From contig JACQDG010000445.1 of assembly GCA_016201185.1 (NCBI GenBank), positions 1 to 5,251 of the forward strand: a stretch of 5,251 nt of DNA, written 5' to 3'. The DNA is from Acidobacteriota bacterium. GTDB taxonomy: Bacteria; Acidobacteriota; Terriglobia; Bryobacterales; JACQDG01. Positions 1 to 5,251 of the stretch are shown piece by piece. Positions within the stretch are counted from its first letter, which is position 1, and each line of letters opens with the position of its first letter. The translations under genes were made by a program, and so were the position numbers. The notes under the pieces were generated by a model. That model did no database searches. It was given only the letters and a program-made list of their open reading frames with translations, and had not been told where the DNA came from.

Positions 1-120
1 ATCATGCGCCGCCTGCTGCGGGAGATCGTAACCACGGACAAAGTGGTCGGCGACGTGACCACGCTGGAGGATTTGTCGGTACTGTCGCGGCTGGCGAGCC
101 ACCAGGAAGAAGAAACCTGA
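1..120 (+). CDS. C-terminal end of an unrecognised protein (partial)
   Basis: An open frame runs from the window edge to a TGA at 118-120 and encodes about 39 residues, ending in an acidic tail (His-Gln-Glu-Glu-Glu-Thr). An in-frame ATG lies at 4-6, so a 38-residue free-standing peptide is formally possible. No ribosome binding site can be judged at the edge, and a longer protein entering from the left is more likely. The residues (an Arg/Leu-rich start, then a Thr-Leu-Glu-Asp-Leu stretch and a Leu-Ser-Arg-Leu helix) look like an amphipathic C-terminal helix. I do not recognise the family. It lies on the same strand as padR, about 105 bases upstream, and the promoter-like sequence between them suggests it is not part of the padR operon. 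Confidence 0.5.
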   Translation: MMRRLLREIVTTDKVVGDVTTLEDLSVLSRLASHQEEET

Positions 121-177
121 CCAGCCCAGATTTTTGTCGCCACTGAAGTAAGCCGCCCGAGGACCCCAAGAAAGTAG

Positions 178-212
178 TTGACTTTGACGCCACTTTGTCT
201 AAGACTGTCTAT
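178..212 (+). promoter_or_regulatory. candidate promoter of the padR-permease-tsaB operon
   Basis: TTGACT at 178-183 matches the -35 consensus at five of six positions, and a second copy, TTGACG, follows at 184-189. Sixteen bases after the first copy, TAAGAC (200-205) is a poor -10 match (three of six). A start near 211-213 would give a leader of roughly 14 bases before the preferred padR ATG at 226. The -35 is convincing and the -10 is not. The placement just upstream of the dyads at 197-232 fits a repressor-controlled promoter. Confidence 0.35.
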
Positions 213-233
213 GCATAGGTTATCTATGGATAA
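196..233 (+). promoter_or_regulatory. candidate PadR operator: cluster of three dyads overlapping the padR start
   Basis: Three short symmetric elements follow one another: GTCT-A-AGAC (197-205), the perfect palindrome CTATGCATAG (209-218), and TATCTATGGATA (221-232, ten of twelve positions symmetric). The last two also form a direct repeat, TCTATG-N-ATA at 208-217 and 223-232, spaced 15 bases start to start. PadR proteins are dimeric winged-helix repressors that commonly bind dyads at their own promoters, so autorepression is the natural reading. The last dyad contains the padR ATG (226-228), so bound protein would cover the transcription and translation start region. The dyads are seen directly; the role is inferred. 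Confidence 0.45.
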
Positions 234-564
234 GAATATTACCAAGAGCGAACTTCTACCTGGGACCCTGGACATGCTGATTCTGCGAACTTTGCGGCGC
301 GGGCCCCTGCACGGTTACGGGATCGCGCAACACATCCAGCAGGTGTCCGACGACGTGCTCCAGGTGGAAGAAGGGTCGCTGTATCCGGCGCTACAGCGGA
401 TGCAGCTCCAGGGCTGGATTGCCTCGGAATGGGGTGAAACGGCCAACAATCGCCGCGCCCGCTTCTACCGCCTGACGCCCGCTGGGCGGAAGCAACTGGA
501 GCGCGAGGTAGCGGGTTTTGACCGCATTCTGGCGGCCATCGCCCGCGTGATGGGAACAGCATGA
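226..564 (+). CDS. PadR-family transcriptional regulator, acidobacterial type
   Basis: This 112-residue protein is a winged-helix DNA-binding regulator that probably represses its own operon. Residues 9-20 carry the family opening (Glu-Leu-Leu-Pro-Gly-Thr-Leu-Asp, then Met-Leu-Ile-Leu). Residues 26-33 read GPLHGYGI. The recognition-helix region at 49-61 contains EGSLYPALQRM, and the wing at 69-87 contains WGETANNRRARFYRLTPAGR. The C-terminal helix (about 88-110) should dimerise. It is short, lacking the long PadR C-terminal domain, as is usual in the acidobacterial subfamily found next to ADOP permeases. I chose ATG 226 because the family domain begins there and a weak AGG (217-219) lies six bases upstream. 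TTG 178 and ATG 211 would only add residues unlike the family. Its TGA overlaps the permease ATG by four bases. The effector is unknown. Confidence 0.93.
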   Translation: MDKNITKSELLPGTLDMLILRTLRRGPLHGYGIAQHIQQVSDDVLQVEEGSLYPALQRMQLQGWIASEWGETANNRRARFYRLTPAGRKQLEREVAGFDRILAAIARVMGTA

Positions 565-3275
565 TGCAGCTCCGGCGACGCTTGCGTTTCCTTTTCCGGC
601 GCGCGGAGTTCGAGCGGGCGCTCGATGAGGAGATGCGCTTCCACCTGGACATGCGGACCCAGGAAAACATGGAGGCCGGCCTGCCGCCGGAGGAGGCCCG
701 GTGGGCCGCGCTGCGCCGGTTCGGGAACGTGATGCTGCTAAAGGAGGTCATGCGCGAAATGTGGGGACTTCGATGGTTGGAAACGCTATGGCAGGACCTG
801 CGGTACGGGCTCCGCATGCTGCGTCGCAGCCCGGCGTTTACGGCCGTGGCGGTGTTGTCGCTGGCGCTGGGGATCGGTGCCAACACGGCCATCTTCAGCA
901 TCATGGACGCGCTGCTGATGAGAATGCTCCCGGTGAAAAACCCGGAGGAGCTGGTCTGCCTCCGCACCTCCGTCTCCTTTCCCGCTTACAAAAAGCTCCG
1001 CGATCGCAACCAGTCATTCTCCGGGTTGGCTGTTATAAGGTTTATGGAGACCAGCATAACTGTGAACGGCGAAGCCGAGCCTGCTTACGGACAAATGGTT
1101 ACGGGCAATTATTATGCAACGCTGGGCGTCAACGCGGTGCTCGGCCGGGCTCTCTCCCCTGAAGACGACCAGGTTCCAGGCGTGGGGGGGCCGCAGGGCC
1201 CCGTCGCGGTGATCAGCTATGACTATTGGAAGCGGCGCTTTGCACTCGATCCGTCCGTGGTGGGTAAGGCTGTTACGATCAACGGCGTTCCTGTCAAAAT
1301 CGTTGGCGTCACGCCCCCCGAGTTCTTCGGCGCCATGGGCGGCACTGACAAGCCGGTCGATATTACCGTGCCCATCATGTTGCAGCCGCGGGTGTATCCG
1401 GTCGGTACGACCGCGCTCTGGTTGAACGGCCAGCAGGGATCGGAGCTGGAATACGACGGAAGCGACGAGTACGGCTGGCGCCCCATGATAGCCAGGCTGA
1501 AGCCCGGCGTTACCATGGCGCAGGCGCAAGCCGAGCTGAATGTGCTCTTTCAGCAAGTATTGGCGGAGCGGGCCGGAAGCGCCATGGATGAACGACGGCA
1601 ACGCGAAAACGCGGAGCGAAAACTTGAGCTGACTCCTGCTGGAAAGGGACTCTTTGCGATGGTTCCGGAGCGGCCGACCGCGCTCCTGCTGCTAGCCGTC
1701 ATGGCTGCGCCGGGGCTGGTGCTGCTGATTGCCTGCGCCAACGTGGCCAACCTGCTGCTGGCGCGGGCTGCGGCGAGGCAGAAGGAAGTGGCGGTGCGAC
1801 TGGCCATCGGCGCGGGCCGCTCCCGGCTGATCCGGCAGTTCCTCACCGAGAGTGTTCTGCTGGCGCTGATGGGTGGGGCGATTGGCGTGGCGCTGGCCAG
1901 TTGGGGGCGGAACCTGCTGCTGGCATGGATTTCAAACTCGGAATTCCTTTTTCTCCGTGCAGAGACCGATACCCGCGCCCTTGTATTCACGGCGGCGGCC
2001 ACAATGGCGGCGGGAATCATGTTCGGCCTGGCGCCGGCGTTCCGCGCCGCAAAGGCCAACCTGGCCACTATGCTGAAGGACGTCGGCGTAAGCGCCAGGG
2101 CCGGCCGGCGACGGTGGGAGCCGGGCAAAGTTCTGGTGGTGGCGCAAGTGGCGCTCTCGTTGCCCTTGCTCATCGGCGCCGGCCTGCTGGCCCGCAGCAT
2201 CCAGAACATGAGGAGCTTTGATACCGGCTTCAATCGGGAAAACCTTCTGCTCTTCACAACCGAATTTCTCGGGAGCAATAAGCCCCGCAGCGGCGCCCTG
2301 ATAAAAGAAATCGGGGAGCGCATGGTCGGCATACCGGGAGCGCGCGCGGTCGGCTTGTCACATCCGCCGGGTATGGTGGGTTGGATGAAGGTGTCCGTCG
2401 AGGGAGCTGCGCCCCTGCCGGAGGGAGAGATGTTCGCAAGCCGGTTTTTAGCGGGGCCGGGGTACCTGGAAGCGGTGGGCATCCCGCTGCTGGCGGGGCG
2501 CGACTTGAGCACGCGGGATAACGAGAACGCTCCGAAGGTGTGCGTGGTCAGTGCGGCTCTTGCGGGTAAGTTTTTCCCGAACACCAACCCGATCGGGCGG
2601 CGTTTGACTTTCCCGCGCCCTGGGGCGGATTACCAGGCGGAGATCGTGGGTGTTGTGAAAGACGTCAGGCCTTGGCGCGGCGCGGAAGCCAAGTTCTCGC
2701 GCACAGCCTATTGCCCGATCCTGCAAGACTTGCCCGCCAGTTACCTGACGCTGGAGGTGCGCGCCGCGGGGAACCTTGCTCCTATCATCCCGGAAGTAAG
2801 GCGCAGGTTCCAGGACATTGACCGTAACCTGCTCCTGGACGTGAAAACCTGGGACGCGCTGACGGACGGCATGCAATTTGACAGGATCTGGCTCTCCAGG
2901 CTTGCAAGCGGTCTCGGCATGCTGGCGCTGCTGCTGGCGTGCGTCGGGCTGTACGGGTTGATGGCGTACTCGGTCGCCCGCCGCACGAACGAGATCGGCA
3001 TTCGTATGGCGTTGGGGGCCGAGCGCGGGGACGTGATCCGCATGGTGCTGCGGGAGACGCTGTGGCTGGTCCTGATCGGCATTGCCGTCGGCCTGGCAGC
3101 GTCCCAGGCGCTCACTAAGATCATTTCAAGCATGCTGTTTGGAGTGAAGACCACGGACTTGGCGACGCTCTCGGTGGCGACGGCGCTGCTGCTGGGTGTT
3201 GCCCTTTTTGCCGGCTATCTTCCGGCCCGGAGGGCCTCCCGGCTCGATCCAATTGTGGCGCTGCGGCACGAATGA
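561..3275 (+). CDS. ADOP-type permease (FtsX/MacB-like, internally duplicated, no ATPase domain)
   Basis: A 904-residue inner-membrane protein of the Acidobacterial duplicated orphan permease family. Order: cytoplasmic prefix domain rich in Arg/Glu (about 1-85); TM helix about 92-117 with the signature LGIGANTAIFSI; first MacB-like extracytoplasmic domain (about 120-370); FtsX-like membrane block with helices near 373-400, 428-455 and 472-494; then the repeat, with a helix near 521-543, a second extracytoplasmic domain (about 550-775) and a second FtsX block near 780-804, 828-850 and 868-886. The halves match: EVAVRLAIGAGRSRLIRQFL (409-428) pairs with EIGIRMALGAERGDVIRMVL (811-830). No Walker motifs are present and no ATPase gene is adjacent, so the substrate and energy source are unknown. 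It may act with an ATPase encoded elsewhere, or as a mechanotransmission or efflux component. Start: the ATG at 561 overlaps the padR stop, with GGGA at 552-555; the second ATG at 564 is an alternative. The frame is intact. Confidence 0.93.
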   Translation: MMQLRRRLRFLFRRAEFERALDEEMRFHLDMRTQENMEAGLPPEEARWAALRRFGNVMLLKEVMREMWGLRWLETLWQDLRYGLRMLRRSPAFTAVAVLSLALGIGANTAIFSIMDALLMRMLPVKNPEELVCLRTSVSFPAYKKLRDRNQSFSGLAVIRFMETSITVNGEAEPAYGQMVTGNYYATLGVNAVLGRALSPEDDQVPGVGGPQGPVAVISYDYWKRRFALDPSVVGKAVTINGVPVKIVGVTPPEFFGAMGGTDKPVDITVPIMLQPRVYPVGTTALWLNGQQGSELEYDGSDEYGWRPMIARLKPGVTMAQAQAELNVLFQQVLAERAGSAMDERRQRENAERKLELTPAGKGLFAMVPERPTALLLLAVMAAPGLVLLIACANVANLLLARAAARQKEVAVRLAIGAGRSRLIRQFLTESVLLALMGGAIGVALASWGRNLLLAWISNSEFLFLRAETDTRALVFTAAATMAAGIMFGLAPAFRAAKANLATMLKDVGVSARAGRRRWEPGKVLVVAQVALSLPLLIGAGLLARSIQNMRSFDTGFNRENLLLFTTEFLGSNKPRSGALIKEIGERMVGIPGARAVGLSHPPGMVGWMKVSVEGAAPLPEGEMFASRFLAGPGYLEAVGIPLLAGRDLSTRDNENAPKVCVVSAALAGKFFPNTNPIGRRLTFPRPGADYQAEIVGVVKDVRPWRGAEAKFSRTAYCPILQDLPASYLTLEVRAAGNLAPIIPEVRRRFQDIDRNLLLDVKTWDALTDGMQFDRIWLSRLASGLGMLALLLACVGLYGLMAYSVARRTNEIGIRMALGAERGDVIRMVLRETLWLVLIGIAVGLAASQALTKIISSMLFGVKTTDLATLSVATALLLGVALFAGYLPARRASRLDPIVALRHE

Positions 3276-3940
3276 CCATTCTGGCCATCGACACGACCAG
3301 CGAGTTCGGCAGCCTGGCCCTGGCGCAGGGCGTCGAGATCCTGGAGGTCGTCTCCCTGCATTCCCGTGAAGGCTTCGGGCACCTGATCTTTCAGCAGATT
3401 GTCGCTTTGCTCGAGCGGCACGGCCTGAAGCTCGCGGACCTTGACGGTTATGCGGCGGCCAGCGGGCCGGGGTCGTTTACCGGCGTACGCGTCGGACTGA
3501 CGGCGGCCAAGGGGCTGGCGGAAGCGCACGGGAAGCTGGTGGTCCCGGTGTCGAACCTGCTGGCGCTGGCTTACGCCGGGGAAGGGGAGTTGCGGGCCGC
3601 TGTGCTCGACGCCCGCCGCGGGGAGATATATGGAGCGGTATACGACGCCGGCTTGCGCCCCGTGGTGGAGGAAATTGTGGCTCCCTGGCCGCGATTTCTG
3701 GAACTGCTCGGGGATCGCCACGTTACGTTCGTGGCCACCGACTTCAGCCCGTTTCGCGCGGGAGTCGTGGGCACGCCATTTGAACACGCGCCGGTCGTCA
3801 CCGTCTCGCGAGCCCTAGCAGGAGCCGTGGCCGGCGTGGGCGCCCGCGCGTTTGCCGAAGGCCGGTCGTTGTTACCAGAGCAAGTGGACGCCAATTACGT
3901 CCGCCGCTCCGACGCCGAGATGATGTGGAAGGAAACGTAG
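3272..3940 (+). CDS. tsaB: tRNA threonylcarbamoyladenosine biosynthesis protein TsaB
   Basis: TsaB is the non-catalytic ASKHA-fold partner of TsaD. With TsaE they transfer the threonylcarbamoyl group made by TsaC to A37 of ANN-decoding tRNAs in the cytoplasm. The 222 residues match the usual length. Visible signatures are the N-terminal strand and phosphate-loop-like ILAIDTTSEFGSLAL (3-17), the conserved ASGPGSFTGVRVGLTAAKGLA (63-83), and LDARRGEIYGAVYD (112-125). The end, containing ANYVRRSDAE (207-216), resembles the usual TsaB C-terminus. As expected for TsaB, TsaD's metal-binding histidines are not evident. The ATG overlaps the permease stop by four bases (ATGA) and I see no ribosome binding site, so translation is probably coupled to the permease. 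A rimI acetyltransferase gene, a frequent neighbour of tsaB, does not follow. Confidence 0.95.
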   Translation: MTILAIDTTSEFGSLALAQGVEILEVVSLHSREGFGHLIFQQIVALLERHGLKLADLDGYAAASGPGSFTGVRVGLTAAKGLAEAHGKLVVPVSNLLALAYAGEGELRAAVLDARRGEIYGAVYDAGLRPVVEEIVAPWPRFLELLGDRHVTFVATDFSPFRAGVVGTPFEHAPVVTVSRALAGAVAGVGARAFAEGRSLLPEQVDANYVRRSDAEMMWKET

Positions 3941-3963
3941 ACCTCGAGCGCGGCGCCCGGCGC

Positions 3964-3976
3964 TATAATAGCCGTA
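3964..3976 (+). promoter_or_regulatory. -10 box placed for a leaderless transcript of the small coiled-coil gene
   Basis: A perfect TATAAT occupies 3964-3969. Six bases follow, and then comes the ATG at 3976. As transcription usually starts about seven bases after the -10 box, the message would begin at or beside the A of the start codon, with no leader. A -35 element is not convincing: TAGACC at 3938-3943 matches four of six positions but lies 20 bases away. No Shine-Dalgarno sequence precedes the ATG, which agrees with leaderless translation. The surroundings are strongly GC-rich, so this AT-rich hexamer stands out. Confidence 0.55.
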
Positions 3977-4197
3977 TGGATCCCGAAGTGGACAAACGGT
4001 TCCAGAAAATCGACAAGCGGCTCGACGCGATCACGAAGCTGATTCACGTCGGCATGAAGCTGGTGGTTCAGGTCGGCGAGCGCCAGAAGGAAGACCGCGA
4101 GTCCATCCACGCCCTGATTGCGGCCCAGATGCGCACCGACCAAAAGCTGGACCGCCTGATTACCGTGCTGCTGAAGACCGGCAGGAACGGGCGCTAG
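3976..4197 (+). CDS. small coiled-coil protein of unknown function (73 aa)
   Basis: The protein is highly charged and predicted to be almost wholly helical. Hydrophobic residues recur at three/four spacing: V5, F9, I12, L16, I19, L20, I21, then M25, L27, V28, V31, and again L45, I46, M50, L56, L59, I60 and L63. It opens with MDPEVDKRFQKIDKRLDAI, in which the short unit Asp-Lys-Arg occurs twice (residues 6-8 and 13-15 region), as in repetitive coiled-coil proteins that form rods or oligomers. There is no signal peptide, membrane segment or cysteine. The frame remains open upstream to an ATG at 3925 that would overlap tsaB. I prefer 3976 because of the TATAAT box six bases before it and because the coiled coil begins there. 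Its own promoter argues that it is expressed independently of tsaB. I do not recognise a named family and assign no function. Confidence 0.7.
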   Translation: MDPEVDKRFQKIDKRLDAITKLIHVGMKLVVQVGERQKEDRESIHALIAAQMRTDQKLDRLITVLLKTGRNGR

Positions 4198-4249
4198 CCC
4201 GCCTCCGGTGGCGCCGTCACGGTGGCGGAAATAATATCAACAATACACG
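4198..4249. other. gap between convergent genes, no strong terminator
   Basis: This 52-base stretch separates the ends of the small coiled-coil gene (plus) and the cupin gene (minus). It contains a direct repeat GGTGGCG at 4207-4213 and 4221-4227, and a weak five-pair hairpin (4212-4216 with 4220-4224, including one G-U pair) without a following T run on either strand. An AT-rich patch lies at 4229-4246. How the two convergent transcripts end is not evident. Confidence 0.4.
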
Positions 4250-4744
4250 CTACTTCTTTTCGACCTTCAGCACCATGTAGGTGATCGACTTGCCCTTATC
4301 CGGGTTCACCTGGTGGGGAATGCCGGCGGGGATGATGGCCATGTCGCCAGCCACGAGCCGCTGCATGTGGCCACCCACCATCTTGCCGCCCATCCCCTCG
4401 CCCGGGGCGTTCCCCGGCTGGATACCTTCAGCCTTGCCTCCGTAAAGCACCGCACCAGAGCCTTGCTGGACAATGAAGATATCGTGCCAGCGCGCGTGCT
4501 GCTCGGGCAGGCCGTCTTCGTCGCGCCGCACCTCATAAAACGAGAAGTTGTCGTGGAGTTCGAAGTGTTCGTTGGCAATCATGTTCTTCTTACCCTGCAG
4601 TTCCGTCGGCTCCCTGGCCTTGAGCTTTTCCGCGTAGCCTTTCAGATGTTCGGCCGACAGGTGGACAAATTTCACCTCCGTGGGCGCCTGGGCCTGCGCG
4701 ACGCCCAGGCAGAATATGGCAAGCAGAAGCGTATGGATTTTCAT
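4250..4744 (-). CDS. secreted small cupin-domain protein
   Basis: A 164-residue protein with a signal peptide and one cupin barrel, probably exported to the periplasm. Residues 1-18 are a Sec signal (Lys at 2, hydrophobic core 5-15, cleavage likely after AQA at 16-18). The barrel shows a motif-1-like segment HARWHDIFIVQQGSG (83-97) followed by Tyr-Gly-Gly, and a good motif 2, GDMAIIPAGIPHQVNP (133-148). Likely metal or substrate residues are His83, His87, Asp88 and His144, but the canonical His-X-His pair and glutamate of motif 1 are not clearly kept. A Gly/Met-rich loop (about 107-127) lies between the motifs. Function (isomerase, dioxygenase, sugar binding or other) cannot be read. The start is well supported by the strong SD at 4753-4760, nine bases before the ATG if AGGAGA is counted. 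It lies 43 bases downstream of the DUF2961 gene and is probably cotranscribed with it. Confidence 0.85.
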   Translation of the reverse strand: MKIHTLLLAIFCLGVAQAQAPTEVKFVHLSAEHLKGYAEKLKAREPTELQGKKNMIANEHFELHDNFSFYEVRRDEDGLPEQHARWHDIFIVQQGSGAVLYGGKAEGIQPGNAPGEGMGGKMVGGHMQRLVAGDMAIIPAGIPHQVNPDKGKSITYMVLKVEKK

Positions 4745-4752
4745 CGACTGTT

Positions 4753-4760
4753 CTCTCCTC
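4753..4760 (-). promoter_or_regulatory. strong ribosome binding site of the cupin gene
   Basis: Read on the minus strand this is GAGGAGAG, almost an ideal anti-16S match, with its AGGAGA core (4754-4759) nine bases before the ATG at 4744-4742. It fixes the cupin start and contrasts with padR, tsaB and the coiled-coil gene, which have weak or no such site. Confidence 0.75.
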
Positions 4761-4787
4761 TTGGCAAATATTACATTTTCGCGTGTC

Positions 4788-5251
4788 TCAGCCTTGCGCG
4801 CTTCCCGGCCCAGCCACCTTCTGCAACACCGGAATCCGTTTCTCCACCGGCGGCAGGGCGGGGAATTCCATGTGCGGCTCGGTTTGATACCAGTAGCAGC
4901 AGGAATAATAGTTGTCGGCGCGGTGATTGCCGTGCCCGTGCTCCATGGTGTGCCGCAGGTACCGGGTGAAGGTCACCGGATTGTCGGCGTGCCAGCGGTA
5001 GAGGCAGTAGCGGCCCCCGGTCCGCTCCGGCGACGACATGAACGGCGCGCCGCTGTAAAGGTGCGCGAACGGCACGGGCGTGTCGCGGCCGCCGAAATCC
5101 CACGCCCCCAGGAAATAATCCTCCGATCCGGTGCCGTTGATGATGGGCATGCTTTCATCGTCGATGAAGATCATGTCGTCACCGGAGTCGCAGCGGGGTC
5201 GCCGGAGGTTTTTGCGCGCTTTGTTCGGCCTGGGCGGGGCGGCCACCACTC
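4788..5251 (-). CDS. DUF2961 / GH172-like protein, C-terminal part (partial at right edge)
   Basis: The frame enters from the right edge and ends with TGA at 4790-4788, giving about 154 residues of a family usually 350-400 long. Family landmarks in order (fragment numbering from GTG at 5249): GDDMIFIDDE (23-32), GTGSEDYFLGAW (39-50), GGRYCLYRWHADNP (78-91), the MEHGHGN segment (102-108), YWYQTEPH (119-126) and FPALPPVEKR (129-138). DUF2961 includes GH172 enzymes acting on fructofuranose and arabinofuranose glycans, so a glycan hydrolase role is plausible; substrate is unknown. The glutamate in GSEDYF (Glu43) is kept. The position where related proteins have Glu just before Gly-Asp-Asp carries Ser22. 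Residues 1-21 are Arg/Lys/Pro-rich and unlike the family, suggesting a frameshift, insertion or divergent segment near 5190-5251. It is probably cotranscribed with the cupin. Confidence 0.8.
   Translation of the reverse strand, partial: VVAAPPRPNKARKNLRRPRCDSGDDMIFIDDESMPIINGTGSEDYFLGAWDFGGRDTPVPFAHLYSGAPFMSSPERTGGRYCLYRWHADNPVTFTRYLRHTMEHGHGNHRADNYYSCCYWYQTEPHMEFPALPPVEKRIPVLQKVAGPGSAQG

Noticed and set aside
2..193. Minus-strand 63-codon open frame at the left edge
   Set aside because: It is a Pro/Arg/Ser-rich product without domains, antisense to the left-edge coding fragment and crossing the promoter region.
178..225. Upstream starts for padR at TTG 178 or ATG 211
   Set aside because: The extra residues do not resemble the PadR N-terminus, neither start has a ribosome binding site, and the stretch carries the promoter and operator-like dyads.
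239..967. Minus-strand open frame (242 codons) across padR and the permease start
   Set aside because: It lies opposite two well-supported genes and has a low-complexity Arg/Ser-rich product, so it is a shadow frame.
1550..2587. Long minus-strand open frame (345 codons) inside the permease gene
   Set aside because: It is antisense to a clear, conserved coding frame. Its Arg/Ala/Ser-rich product fits no family, and long antisense frames are common in GC-rich coding DNA.
3199..3221. Internal promoter for tsaB (TTGCCC ... TATCTT) in the permease end
   Set aside because: The spacing is only 11 bases and both boxes are weak; the sequence is explained by codons of the last membrane helix.
3925..3975. 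Upstream ATG at 3925 for the coiled-coil gene, overlapping tsaB
   Set aside because: It would place the TATAAT box inside the coding region, and the added residues do not continue the coiled-coil pattern.
4207..4228. Possible terminator hairpin between the convergent genes
   Set aside because: The stem is only five pairs including one G-U, and no T run follows on either strand. The more obvious feature is a direct rather than inverted repeat.
4685..4744. Lipoprotein signal in the cupin (Cys12 within the signal peptide)
   Set aside because: The residues before the cysteine (Leu-Ala-Ile-Phe) do not form a lipobox, and an Ala-Gln-Ala cleavage site follows, so an ordinary Sec signal is more likely.
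4313..4969. Plus-strand open frame (218 codons) opposite the cupin and DUF2961 genes
   Set aside because: It has no recognisable domain and runs antisense through the cupin, its ribosome binding site and into the next gene; the minus-strand genes are clearly real.

Overview
The window reads as GC-rich chromosomal DNA from an Acidobacteriota bacterium. The assignment rests mainly on a PadR-type regulator overlapping a very large, internally duplicated ABC-type permease. This pair is the hallmark 'Acidobacterial PadR / Acidobacterial duplicated orphan permease (ADOP)' arrangement. A Solibacter/Bryobacterales-like source is plausible but cannot be shown from sequence alone.

Layout, left to right. 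Bases 1-120 hold the C-terminal end of an unrecognised plus-strand gene. Bases 121-225 are non-coding and carry a promoter/operator-like stretch with three adjacent dyads just before, and overlapping, the padR start. Then come three plus-strand genes joined by ATGA start/stop overlaps: padR (226-564), the ADOP permease (561-3275) and tsaB (3272-3940), the last needed for the universal t6A modification of tRNA. A short gap follows with a perfect TATAAT box placed so that transcription should begin at, or next to, the ATG of a 73-residue coiled-coil protein of unknown function (3976-4197).

The right part is on the minus strand and convergent to the above. A gene for a DUF2961 / GH172-like protein enters from the right edge (4788-5251, C-terminal part only). 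It is followed after 43 bases by a secreted small cupin (4250-4744) with a strong ribosome binding site. The two probably form a separate operon, perhaps for carbohydrate use at the cell surface. The intergenic stretch 4198-4249 between the convergent genes holds only a weak hairpin.

How they work together: PadR probably represses its own operon and so the permease. tsaB, normally a housekeeping gene, sits downstream in the same likely transcript and appears translationally coupled to the permease. No ATPase gene for the permease is present, as expected for ADOP proteins. I see no clear novel defence, mobile or RNA system. The points most worth a second look are the padR operator cluster, the tsaB coupling, the predicted leaderless small gene, and an anomalous N-terminal edge of the DUF2961 fragment where a conserved glutamate is missing.
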